This document shows, one piece after another, positions 38,132 through 50,110 of a DNA stretch of 64,000 nt; the first letter of the stretch is position 1, and every line of letters starts with the position of its first letter. The translations under genes and the position numbers were made by a program. The stretch covers positions 8,308,213 to 8,372,212 of the forward strand of contig NC_092574.1 of assembly GCF_037975245.1 (NCBI RefSeq). Reading direction: 5' to 3'. The DNA is from Apostichopus japonicus (lineage: Eukaryota; Echinodermata; Holothuroidea; Aspidochirotida; Stichopodidae). Below the pieces are notes generated by a model, which saw nothing but the letters and a program-made list of their open reading frames with translations, searched no databases and was not told where the DNA came from.

Positions 38132-39619
38132 CATGGTTAGCCTATGTTATTTTCAGAATTGTCAACTTACAAACAATTACAGTTCTCTCTTGTATGGAAG
38201 GAAAAGTAACTGTTCGACGTTTCTACCAATAAGTTATTTGTAGGCTATTGAGCATCTGTTATAGTAAGATAAGGCAGTAAGGGGGAATGACTTTATGGTG
38301 GCCATTGGTCTGTCTGCAGTTCAGCTAAATGCAGCGCTAGATATACACCCAGACAAATTATGCACACCGTTTTGAATTTTCGTTTCAAACCTTAAAGGTA
38401 CCTTCTTAACTTGGGATATTTTGACATTTCAAGCTATTTGTGGGGATCAAATTCGAGGCCCCGAGGCGAACTATTTCAAGCTAATCGTGGCGATTTAGTC
38501 GCCATTGTATGCTTCGGATTATGCCATAATGTTTAGTAAAACGGGTTACCTAGCGACAGTTATTCGGTCTAGATTTGCCCTTCTGATACAGGCAGAATAA
38601 AAATTCATGGTGAAAATAAAAAGCATTAAATAAATGTTGTAATAATCCAGCCAACCACATAAAATAGGTAGTTAGTTACCGGGATAGTTTCGACGATGTT
38701 TAATATCCCGTAATCTATTTAGCTAGTAGCTACCATATAACTCCCAATAATTGAAACTTTGTGGTGCCCAGATTCTAAAGATAGAAAGCTGCTAATTTGG
38801 ATAAGCAAACAATGACAATTTAAGTTGAGCTATTATAACAGTTCCAGAGGGTATACATGATAATGATTTGGGTTTTTTTGTTTCATGTTTAATTTATTTA
38901 ATTTATTATATATTTTTTAAATTTCCAAGGCAAGCAGCTTATTTAACAGATCGGAGCAACTCATTTGGTAATAGCAACGAAGTCATTCGTAACATGATTC
39001 AAGGTGCGCATGCGTGTGTCGTAGCTTATAAGTCAAGGTAATGTACATACCGTGTCGCGTAGATAGGAAAATGTAATAAGGTGATGATTTTGTTTTTCTG
39101 TTTCTCGTGGTAACCGAATGTATTTTTCTTGATTTTCATATGATGGATTTTAATGACTTTCAAACTTATTTTAACCCTTGTCATGAATTTTGAGTGATGA
39201 ATCAAAAGAGTAATTTAGCACTGACGTTATAGCAGAGTCTCACCAGTGAAGTATTATATGATATTAGCTTACAATTCAAATATGCGCATGCGCAGATGAA
39301 CTCATGAAACGACTTGATCAATTAAACATTATGGTAATAGTGGAAATAATGATGCTGACGATGATGATGATGATTATTATAACATTGTAAATAAAGATAA
39401 GTGGTCGCTTTATCTGTGTGGGCTAAGCAAGTATGGGGAAAGTCCCTCGAGGCGTTAAGTTGAGGAAAACACTCACAGAATAATCATGCGAATTTTGGTT
39501 CAGACTCATCATTTTTACGATCCTTTGAAAGAATTTCATGTAAGGGTTTTTTTTTTGGGCATGCAAAAGGTTGCTTGTAAAATACGTTTTAAAAACAAAC
39601 GTTGATTTCATTGGTCGAT

Positions 39620-39662
39620 TACATTGAATAATGACATTGAATTATTGACATTGAATAATGAC
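39620..39662. repeat. Small tandem repeat of ACATTGAATAATG
   Basis: Three copies of a 14-18-nt unit (ATTGAATAATGAC, with one ATTGAATTATTGAC variant) lie head to tail. Confidence 0.8.
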
Positions 39663-40230
39663 AAGGATTGCCCATGATAAAATTTGATTTAAAAAAAATC
39701 ATGAATTCTGAGGAAAACAAACAGGAACCCGACATATTTCATATAAATCCAATACGAATTTATGAGATAAATTAAATACCTAATCTCCCAACAAAAGACT
39801 GCTTTTAATATTCTGAGAACAAATTTGGAGAAGAAGGATTTTATAGAAAATTAATGAAACGGCTGAAATGTTAGCACATAAAGATTGTCAAGCGGTTTGG
39901 GAAAGTTGCTACAAAAATGTCTTAAAATGTTGAAAGCATTAATCTGTGGAACGCCGCGCTGCTTAGCAAGAAAAACAAAAATATAATAATTTGGTGAGGT
40001 TTTTGTTGCAACATTTAAGAGAGAACGTACTTAATCAAGGGGGTAATTACAAATATCGAAGGTTTTCGGGGTTTCATTTAATGTTTTCTCTCCTGTCGAT
40101 TATTGTTTAATTGATATTTTATTTCGACAGATAAATAAAATATCATGATAGTTTTGATTTTCCTATCTTTCTAAATGCTGTGAATTTATCATCATAAAAG
40201 TGTTACATCTTGGAGCACGTGACAGATGGA

Positions 40231-40273
40231 GTGTTAGGGTTAGAGTTAACGGAGTTAACGGTTAGGGTTAACA
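40231..40273. repeat. Interstitial telomere-like TTAGGG fragments
   Basis: GTTAGGGTTAG and GGTTAGGGTTAAC flank a duplicated GAGTTAACG. Only two short blocks match (TTAGGG)n, so this may be chance or a tiny relic of telomeric repeat insertion. Confidence 0.35.
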
Positions 40274-41061
40274 AGAGGAAACGGAATAAGCATGTGCCTT
40301 TTTGAGAAAGAAAAAAAGTGACAACAAAATGTTATCTTTTCATTATTTTGAAATCGTGAAACAGTAATAGGCCTATAGTTGACTTTCTCAAATCATTTAG
40401 CAGTTATTGTTCATTACGTTATGGTCAACTATAATTGGCTAAATGTAGTTTATCATTCGCAGCAAAATTTACTTCCAAGAAAAAAGGAGATAAAAAAAAC
40501 CCAAAAGGACAAAAAAAAACTCAAGTCTTATTCGTTTGTTATTTGTTGATAGTCTGCCTCAGTATATATATTAAGGTATACATTTTGGTTAACGAAAAAT
40601 GAGTAGAACCTTCTTAAGAAAGTTATTCTTAGTAGGTCAAACCTGCTGAAATTCATATTATAAGGTAAAACAACGTACAAGTATAACATGTGTATTGTAT
40701 GTATTTGAAGATATTAAAACAGGAGAATACATATTTTAAAGGAATCGTACAATACGTTGTAACTTGCTTTTTTATATTGTTTCCATGTGACGCCAATTCT
40801 GGTAACACGCTGTTTCAAAACCCACTCAACAACACACACCCCCCCCCCACCGCTCGTCGCAGGGTAGGGTATTATATTCATTTATCTTGATGCAGCAGAT
40901 TATGGTCTCAAAATAGTATCTTCGTGTTCACATCAACTCCCTCCCCTACCCTACCGTGCACTACATTTTGTTGACCTTATATGCTGGGTTTACTCACGTA
41001 TTTTTCAGACGTGTCATTATCTTGATCCAATACTTATCATATCCACCAGCTAACCCCAGCT

Positions 41062-41211
41062 AAACTTTTAGGGACAACAAAGGATATCAAACCTTTTGTT
41101 GTCCCTAAAAGTTTTTCGGGTTTCTATTGTTCCTCGAAAGTTCCAAACTGAGCGAAGAGGAGGGGTGTAAAGGGCGCTCGACGCATCTTGCCAGTGAAAC
41201 GTGATTTCAAA
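41062..41211. repeat. Diverged relative of the 760-bp satellite, with palindrome
   Basis: Positions 41062-41083 and 41092-41114 form a near-perfect palindrome around CTTTTAGGGACAACAAAGG. From 41092 on, the sequence follows the satellite (TTTTGTTGTCCCTAAAAG, TTTTTCGG, TCTATTGTTC, CAAACTGAGCGAA). It then diverges into a tail, CTCGACGCATCTTGCCAG, that the array lacks but the next relative shares. Confidence 0.85.
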
Positions 41212-41604
41212 GTTTTTTCAAGGTTTGATAAAACGCTAAGTTTTTTACTCACCGTTGTGCCTAAATTTTAACAACACAAATGATATAACAACAATACATA
41301 TGATGGTACATTGTCAATTTCAAGTCCGAGGCCACTTCCCTTAGGCTCTCGGGTACATGATTTCGCTAAATGTCGGCTTTTTACCACATGTCAACATGAT
41401 TTGTCTGCTTTGAAGGGGCCTAGCTCTTGCAGGGCGCATGTTAAGCGTCAACTATGTCTTGAAACTGTAGGTATGGTTTCCCCTAACCCTAATACGCAAC
41501 TCCCCTCTGCAAAGCCCTTTCCTTGTTTGTTTGTGGGGACACCCCTTGGGTTCCTGTCCCCCTCCCTAGGTTTTTGCCCCCACACAACACCCATTAATAT
41601 TAAA

Positions 41605-41722
41605 CCTTTTGTTGTCCCTAAAAGTTTTTCGGTTTTCTATTGTTCCTCTGAAGTTGCAAACTGAGCGAAAGAAGTGTCATAAGAGTGCGCTCGACGCATC
41701 TTGCCAGTGAAACGTGATTTCA
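41605..41722. repeat. Second diverged relative of the 760-bp satellite
   Basis: The same order of blocks as at 41092-41211, ending in the same CTCGACGCATCTTGCCAG and GTGAAACGTGATTTCAA tail, closer to the array units in places (GAAGTTGCAAACTGAGCG). It shows that the array family also exists as short dispersed copies. Confidence 0.85.
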
Positions 41723-41836
41723 AGGCCGACAAATCAAACCTTTGTTTGTCATCTTGAGTTTATCTTGAAATTTATGAATAAATAGGTTAGTTTGGGAAAA
41801 AACTGCAAGGGGTACGTACCATTACGGTTTTTTTAG

Positions 41837-44800
41837 GTGAAAAAACTTTTTGTCGCAAAGGCGATAAATGTGTATCTTTTCTGGTAGTTCGCGACACGCT
41901 GATCACGAATCTGAGGTTTATTTTGGAATTTGGTACCAAATTGAGGTACTTTATTAACTTTGCATGACAAAACACCTATTTTTGGCGCAAATAGACACGA
42001 TATGGACAAAAAGCCTTTCCCGGTCAGATAATTACACGAAATTGGTGTATAACAAAGACAAGAGTGTCTTCTACTTCACGTCTAATTTTAATGTCGATGG
42101 GTGTTTCAGAGAGGACAAGAGAGGGGGCTGAAAAGAGGGGGTTTTCCAAATTGTGCACTTATAAAGAACAGTCACGTATTTCTATCTTGTACTTTGGGAT
42201 CACGTATCTCCCGAACGGAAGCAGATATGGACCTGGCAGTTGCAGATTTGGGCTCCTGAGCATCGATTACTCCCTATTACGTCTTCTGGGCGAAATCGAT
42301 TTGGGGTGAATTTTTGGCAATTTTTATTTGCGCAAAAACTAGGTGTTTTGTCTGAAAAGTGAAAAAAGTACCTCTTTTTGGTACCCAATTCCAAAAAAAA
42401 GTTCAGATTCGTAATCAGCGTGTCGCGAACTACCAGAAAAGATCCATATTTATCGATTTTGCGACAACAAGTTTTTTCACGTCAAAAAAAGTAAGAGCGA
42501 AAAACTTTTACGACGAACAAAGGATTAAAATCTTTTGTTGTCCCTAAAAGTTTTTCGCTTTTCTATTGTTCATCTGAAGTTGCAAACTGAGCGAAAAAAG
42601 TGTCATTTCAGGGCGCAAAGGCGATAAATGTGTATCTTTTCTGGTAGTTCGCGACACGCTGATTACGAATCTGAAGTTTATTTTGGAATTGGGTACCAAA
42701 TTGAGGTACATTTTTAACTTTCCATGACAAAACACCTATATTTGGCGCAAATAGATATGATATGGACAAAAAGCCTTTCCCGGTCAGATAATCACACGAA
42801 ATTGGTGTATAACAAAGACAAGAGTGTCTTCTACTTCACGTCTAATTTTAATGTCGATGGGTGTTTCAGAGAGGACAAGAGAGGGGGCTGAAAAGAGGGG
42901 GTTTTCCAAATTGTGCACTTATAAAGAACAGTCACGTATTTCTATCTTGTACTTTGGGATCACGTATCTCCCGAACGGAAGCAGATATGGACCTGGCAGT
43001 TGCAGATTTGGGCTCCTGAGCATCGATTACTCCCTATTACGTCTTCTGGGCGAAATCGATTTGGGGTGAATTTTTGGCAATTTTTATTTGCGCAAAAACT
43101 AGGTGTTTTGTCTGAAAAGTGAAAAAAGTACCTCTTTTTGGTACCCAATTCCAAAAAAAAGTTCAGATTCGTAATCAGCGTGTCGCGAACTACCAGAAAA
43201 GATCCATATTTATCGATTTTGCGACAACAAGTTTTTTCACGTCAAAAAAAGTAAGAGCGAAAAACTTTTACGACGAACAAAGGATTAAAATCTTTTGTTG
43301 TCCCTAAAAGTTTTTCGCTTTTCTATTGTTCATCTGAAGTTGCAAACTGAGCGAAAAAAGTGTCATTTCAGGGCGCAAAGGCGATAAATGTGTATCTTTT
43401 CTGGTAGTTCGCGACACGCTGATTACGAATCTGAAGTTTATTTTGGAATTGGGTACCAAATTGAGGTACATTTTTAACTTTCCATGACAAAACACCTATA
43501 TTTGGCGCAAATAGATATGATATGGACAAAAAGCCTTTCCCGGTCAGATAATCACACGAAATTGGTGTATAACAAAGACAAGAGTGTCTTCTACTTCACG
43601 TCTAATTTTAATGTCGATGGGTGTTTCAGAGAGGACAAGAGAGGGGGCTGAAAAGAGGGGGTTTTCCAAATTGTGCACTTATAAAGAACAGTCACGTATT
43701 TCTATCTTGTACTTTGGGATCACGTATCTCCCGAACGGAAGCAGATATGGACCTGGCAGTTGCAGATTTGGGCTCCTGAGCATCGATTACTCCCTATTAC
43801 GTCTTCTGGGCGAAATCGATTTGGGGTGAATTTTTGGCAATTTTTATTTGCGCAAAAACTAGGTGTTTTGTCTGAAAAGTGAAAAAAGTACCTCTTTTTG
43901 GTACCCAATTCCAAAAAAAAGTTCAGATTCGTAATCAGCGTGTCGCGAACTACCAGAAAAGATCCATATTTATCGATTTTGCGACAACAAGTTTTTTCAC
44001 GTCAAAAAAAGTAAGAGCGAAAAACTTTTACGACGAACAAAGGATTAAAATCTTTTGTTGTCCCTAAAAGTTTTTCGCTTTTCTATTGTTCATCTGAAGT
44101 TGCAAACTGAGCGAAAAAAGTGTCATTTCAGGGCGCAAAGGCGATAAATGTGTATCTTTTCTGGTAGTTCGCGACACGCTGATTACGAATCTGAAGTTTA
44201 TTTTGGAATTGGGTACCAAATTGAGGTACATTTTTAACTTTCCATGACAAAACACCTATATTTGGCGCAAATAGATATGATATGGACAAAAAGCCTTTCC
44301 CGGTCAGATAATCACACGAAATTGGTGTATAACAAAGACAAGAGTGTCTTCTACTTCACGTCTAATTTTAATGTCGATGGGTGTTTCAGAGAGGACAAGA
44401 GAGGGGGCTGAAAAGAGGGGGTTTTCCAAATTGTGCACTTATAAAGAACAGTCACGTATTTCTATCTTGTACTTTGGGATCACGTATCTCCCGAACGGAA
44501 GCAGATATGGACCTGGCAGTTGCAGATTTGGGCTCCTGAGCATCGATTACTCCCTATTACGTCTTCTGGGCGAAATCGATTTGGGGTGAATTTTTGGCAA
44601 TTTTTATTTGCGCAAAAACTAGGTGTTTTGTCTGAAAAGTGAAAAAAGTACCTCTTTTTGGTACCCAATTCCAAAAAAAAGTTCAGATTCGTAATCAGCG
44701 TGTCGCGAACTACCAGAAAAGATCCATATTTATCGATTTTGCGACAACAAGTTTTTTCACGTCAAAAAAAGTAAGAGCGAAAAACTTTTACGACGAACAA

Positions 44801-47800
44801 AGGATTAAAATCTTTTGTTGTCCCTAAAAGTTTTTCGCTTTTCTATTGTTCATCTGAAGTTGCAAACTGAGCGAAAAAAGTGTCATTTCAGGGCGCAAAG
44901 GCGATAAATGTGTATCTTTTCTGGTAGTTCGCGACACGCTGATTACGAATCTGAAGTTTATTTTGGAATTGGGTACCAAATTGAGGTACTTTTTTAACTT
45001 TTCCATGACAAAACACCTATATTTGGCGCAAATAGATATGATATGGACAAAAAGCCTTTCCCGGTCAGATAATCACACGAAATTGGTGTATAACAAAGAC
45101 AAGAGTGTCTTCTACTTCACGTCTAATTTTAATGTCGATGGGTGTTTCAGAGAGGACAAGAGAGGGGGCTGAAAAGAGGGGTTTTTCCAAATTGTGCACT
45201 TATAAAGACCAGTCACGTATTTCTATCTTGTACTTTGGGATCACGTATCTCCCGAACGGAAGCAGATATGGACCTGGCAGTTGCAGATTTGGGCTCCTGA
45301 GCATCGATTACTCCCTATTACGTCTTCTGGGCGAAATCGATTTGGGGTGAATTTTTGGCAATTTTTATTTGCGCAAAAACTAGGTGTTTTGTCTGAAAAG
45401 TGAAAAAAGTACCTCTTTTTGGTACCCAATTCCAAAAAAAAGTTCAGATTCGTAATCAGCGTGTCGCGAACTACCAGAAAAGATCCATATTTATCGATTT
45501 TGCGACAACAAGTTTTTTCACGTCAAAAAAAGTAAGAGCGAAAAACTTTTACGACGAACAAAGGATTAAAATCTTTTGTTGTCCCTAAAAGTTTTTCGCT
45601 TTTCTATTGTTCATCTGAAGTTGCAAACTGAGCGAAAAAAGTGTCATTTCAGGGCGCAAAGGCGATAAATGTGTATCTTTTCTGGTAGTTCGCGACACGC
45701 TGATTACGAATCTGAAGTTTATTTTGGAATTGGGTACCAAATTGAGGTACATTTTTAACTTTTCCATGACAAAACACCTATATTTGGCGCAAATAGATAT
45801 GATATGGACAAAAAGCCTTTCCCGGTCAGATAATCACACGAAATTGGTGTATAACAAAGACAAGAGTGTCTTCTACTTCACGTCTAATTTTAATGTCGAT
45901 GGGTGTTTCAGAGAGGACAAGAGAGGGGGCTGAAAAGAGGGGTTTTTCCAAATTGTGCACTTATAAAGAACAGTCACGTATTTCTATCTTGTACTTTGGG
46001 ATCACGTATCTCCCGAACGGAAGCAGATATGGACCTGGCAGTTGCAGATTTGGGCTCCTGAGCATCGATTACTCCCTATTACGTCTTCTGGGCGAAATCG
46101 ATTTGGGGTGAATTTTTGGCAATTTTTATTTGCGCAAAAACTAGGTGTTTTGTCTGAAAAGTGAAAAAAGTACCTCTTTTTGGTACCCAATTCCAAAAAA
46201 AAGTTCAGATTCGTAATCAGCGTGTCGCGAACTACCAGAAAAGATCCATATTTATCGATTTTGCGACAACAAGTTTTTTCACGTCAAAAAAAGTAAGAGC
46301 GAAAAACTTTTACGACGAACAAAGGATTAAAATCTTTTGTTGTCCCTAAAAGTTTTTCGCTTTTCTATTGTTCATCTGAAGTTGCAAACTGAGCGAAAAA
46401 AGTGTCATTTCAGGGCGCAAAGGCGATAAATGTGTATCTTTTCTGGTAGTTCGCGACACGCTGATTACGAATCTGAAGTTTATTTTGGAATTGGGTACCA
46501 AATTGAGGTACTTTTTTAACTTTTCCATGACAAAACACCTATATTTGGCGCAAATAGATATGATATGGACAAAAAGCCTTTCCCGGTCAGATAATCACAC
46601 GAAATTGGTGTATAACAAAGACAAGAGTGTCTTCTACTTCACGTCTAATTTTAATGTCGATGGGTGTTTCAGAGAGGACAAGAGAGGGGGCTGAAAAGAG
46701 GGGGTTTTCCAAATTGTGCACTTATAAAGAACAGTCACGTATTTCTATCTTGTACTTTGGGATCACGTATCTCCCGAACGGAAGCAGATATGGACCTGGC
46801 AGTTGCAGATTTGGGCTCCTGAGCATCGATTACTCCCTATTACGTCTTCTGGGCGAAATCGATTTGGGGTGAATTTTTGGCAATTTTTATTTGCGCAAAA
46901 ACTAGGTGTTTTGTCTGAAAAGTGAAAAAAGTACCTCTTTTTGGTACCCAATTCCAAAAAAAAGTTCAGATTCGTAATCAGCGTGTCGCGAACTACCAGA
47001 AAAGATCCATATTTATCGATTTTGCGACAACAAGTTTTTTCACGTCAAAAAAAGTAAGAGCGAAAAACTTTTACGACGAACAAAGGATTAAAATCTTTTG
47101 TTGTCCCTAAAAGTTTTTCGCTTTTCTATTGTTCATCTGAAGTTGCAAACTGAGCGAAAAAAGTGTCATTTCAGGGCGCAAAGGCGATAAATGTGTATCT
47201 TTTCTGGTAGTTCGCGACACGCTGATTACGAATCTGAAGTTTATTTTGGAATTGGGTACCAAATTGAGGTACTTTTTTAACTTTTCCATGACAAAACACC
47301 TATATTTGGCGCAAATAGATATGATATGGACAAAAAGCCTTTCCCGGTCAGATAATCACACGAAATTGGTGTATAACAAAGACAAGAGTGTCTTCTACTT
47401 CACGTCTAATTTTAATGTCGATGGGTGTTTCAGAGAGGACAAGAGAGGGGGCTGAAAAGAGGGGGTTTTCCAAATTGTGCACTTATAAAGAACAGTCACG
47501 TATTTCTATCTTGTACTTTGGGATCACGTATCTCCCGAACGGAAGCAGATATGGACCTGGCAGTTGCAGATTTGGGCTCCTGAGCATCGATTACTCCCTA
47601 TTACGTCTTCTGGGCGAAATCGATTTGGGGTGAATTTTTGGCAATTTTTATTTGCGCAAAAACTAGGTGTTTTGTCTGAAAAGTGAAAAAAGTACCTCTT
47701 TTTGGTACCCAATTCCAAAAAAAAGTTCAGATTCGTAATCAGCGTGTCGCGAACTACCAGAAAAGATCCATATTTATCGATTTTGCGACAACAAGTTTTT

Positions 47801-49103
47801 TCACGTCAAAAAAAGTAAGAGCGAAAAACTTTTACGACGAACAAAGGATTAAAATCTTTTGTTGTCCCTAAAAGTTTTTCGCTTTTCTATTGTTCATCTG
47901 AAGTTGCAAACTGAGCGAAAAAAGTGTCATTTCAGGGCGCAAAGGCGATAAATGTGTATCTTTTCTGGTAGTTCGCGACACGCTGATTACGAATCTGAAG
48001 TTTATTTTGGAATTGGGTACCAAATTGAGGTACTTTTTTAACTTTCCATGACAAAACACCTATATTTGGCGCAAATAGATATGATATGGACAAAAAGCCT
48101 TTCCCGGTCAGATAATCACACGAAATTGGTGTATAACAAAGACAAGAGTGTCTTCTACTTCACGTCTAATTTTAATGTCGATGGGTGTTTCAGAGAGGAC
48201 AAGAGAGGGGGCTGAAAAGAGGGGGTTCTCCAAATTGTGCACTTATAAAGAACAGTCACGTATTTCTATCTTGTACTTTGGGATCACGTATCTCCCGAAC
48301 GGAAGCAGATATGGACCTGGCAGTTGCAGATTTGGGCTCCTGAGCATCGATTACTCCCTATTACGTCTTCTGGGCGAAATCGATTTGGGGTGAATTTTTG
48401 GCAATTTTTATTTGCGCAAAAACTAGGTGTTTTGTCTGAAAAGTGAAAAAAAGTACCTCTTTTTGGTACCCAATTCCAAAAAAAAGTTCAGATTCGTAAT
48501 CAGCGTGTCGCGAACTACCAGAAAAGATCCATATTTATCGATTTTGCGACAACAAGTTTTTTCACGTCAAAAAAAGTAAGAGCGAAAAACTTTTACGACG
48601 AACAAAGGATTAAAATCTTTTGTTGTCCCTAAAAGTTTTTCGCTTTTCTATTGTTCATCTGAAGTTGCAAACTGAGCGAAAAAAGTGTCATTTCAGGGCG
48701 CAAAGGCGATAAATGTGTATCTTTTCTGGTAGTTCGCGACACGCTGATTACGAATCTGAAGTTTATTTTGGAATTGGGTACCAAATTGAGGTACTTTTTT
48801 AACTTTCCATGACAAAACACCTATATTTGGCGCAAATAGATATGATATGGACAAAAAGCCTTTCCCGGTCAGATAATCACACGAAATTGGTGTATAACAA
48901 AGACAAGAGTGTCTTCTACTTCACGTCTAATTTTAATGTCGATGGGTGTTTCAGAGAGGACAAGAGAGGGGGCTGAAAAGAGGGGGTTTTCCAGATTGTG
49001 CACTTATAAAGAACAGTTATTTCTATCTTGTACTTTGGGATCACGTATCTCCCGAACGGAAGCAGATATGGACCTGGCAGTTGCAAATTTGGGCTCCTGA
49101 GCA
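41837..49103. repeat. Foldback satellite: ~9.5 tandem copies of a 760/761-bp unit
   Basis: The whole block repeats every 760 or 761 bp (the block TCTTCTACTTCACGTC recurs at 760-761-bp steps from about 42067 to 48912). Interior units are almost identical; the leftmost is more diverged and the last is truncated at about 49103. Each unit has inverted arms of about 130 bp (for example 42326-42455 against 42622-42752) with a ~165-bp spacer that contains a smaller palindrome. Frames of 60-81 codons recur in every unit only because the units are copies; none has a domain. Variants are shared by adjacent units (GAGGTACATTT in early units, GAGGTACTTTT later; an extra T in the 761-bp units), as expected from unequal exchange. 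Confidence 0.96.
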
Positions 49104-49484
49104 AAATTTCGAACCCCCCTTTTTTACTGTTTAGTTCGTGCTTGTAAAATAGAGGAGCCCTATAATGAAACAGAAGCCAAGCTATCTTCGTGGTGTTTTA
49201 CAGATTTTGTAGGCCTATTTTAAACTGTTTGAGATTCTTTAGTAGGTTTAGCTGCTTATTTATAATTCTGCGTCATGTTTTACTTTGTTCATACTTTTGT
49301 TTGAAAAAGGTTAAATTTCGTATTGCGCAGAAACATAATTTTCCAATGTGCAATTACGTAGCACAGATTGCATCTTTCTTAACAGAAAGTATTGATTGTT
49401 GTAGATCTGTATGGAGACATGAACAGCGATCATATGCCTTGTGGCGAGTGAAATTTGGCAAGTAGATTTTTAGTCACGGTCGCC
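49104..49484. other. Right flank of the satellite, non-coding
   Basis: Unique-looking AT-rich sequence starts abruptly after the truncated last unit. No gene recognised; a 91-codon frame at 49190-49465 is Cys/Phe-rich with no domain. Confidence 0.5.
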
Positions 49485-49735
49485 AAATAGCGAGTACTTT
49501 CAAAAATATTTGTCGAGGCCTGAAAACCGTTAAGACATGATTTCTCATGGCAAAAATCATGGATACTTTTCATACATGGTATATGGAGTTGCCATATTGA
49601 GTACAAGAATCTGTTGCTCGTGAGGTCAAATCTCATTTGAGGTCACCAAAGGTCAAACCCTATACATGATATCTAACGTTAGGAATCGTGGATACTTCTC
49701 ATACTTGTTTCTGGTGGAGGTGTGTATTGCCACGT
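49485..49735. repeat. Two diverged ~130-bp repeats with AGGTCA half-sites
   Basis: ATCATGGATACTTTTCATAC near 49555 recurs as ATCGTGGATACTTCTCATAC near 49685. Between them lie three AGGTCA hexamers, two of them spaced as a DR4 (49640-49655). It looks like a dispersed repeat rather than a gene. Confidence 0.6.
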
Positions 49736-49859
49736 ACAGTATACTGACCTGTGTTTATCATGCCATTGTGTAATTGTACATCAAAAAAGTGGTTCGGGCC
49801 ATTTATATTGTAACAGCTACTTCTGGTTAACAAGCAGAAGTGTATGTGCAATTCTCTGC

Positions 49860-50110
49860 CAAATGTTTAACTGACACCTTGCTCACTTACTCACTTGGAA
49901 TGAAGTTGTCAATTAAACATTTTGCAGCAAACTGTTCAATTGCTCAATTGGAATGAAGTGAACAATTAAATATTTTTCAGAAAAATGTTTATTTGACGAG
50001 ATACGATAAGTTGCCAACTAAACATTTGCAGAAAAATGTTGAATTGACGAGATACGATAAGTTGTCTATTAAACATTTTGTAGAAAAATGTTCAATTGCT
50101 CAGTTAAAGC
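49860..50110. repeat. ~57-bp minisatellite with internal dyads
   Basis: About four units share GAAGT or GATAAGTTG, CAATTAAACATTTTGCAG, AAAAATGTT and CAATTG. In each unit AACATTT and AAAATGTT face each other as a small hairpin. Two middle units share GACGAGATACGATAAGTTG. Confidence 0.8.

Larger units (their letters stand above)
37806..41061. other. Non-coding region
   Basis: No gene recognised. It includes a G10 run (37974-37983), the 62-nt hairpin (38070-38131), a short direct repeat near 38427 and 38475 (TTTCAAGCTA), a TTAGGG-like stretch (40231-40273) and the small tandem repeat at 39620-39662. Confidence 0.55.

Noticed and set aside
41837..49103. CRISPR-like array
   Set aside because: Repeats are 760 bp without unique spacers, in a eukaryotic genome. 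This is a satellite.
42064..49134. Recurring 60-81-codon frames on both strands in each satellite unit
   Set aside because: They recur only because the units are near-identical copies. No domain or signal is seen, and frames on both strands are equally open.
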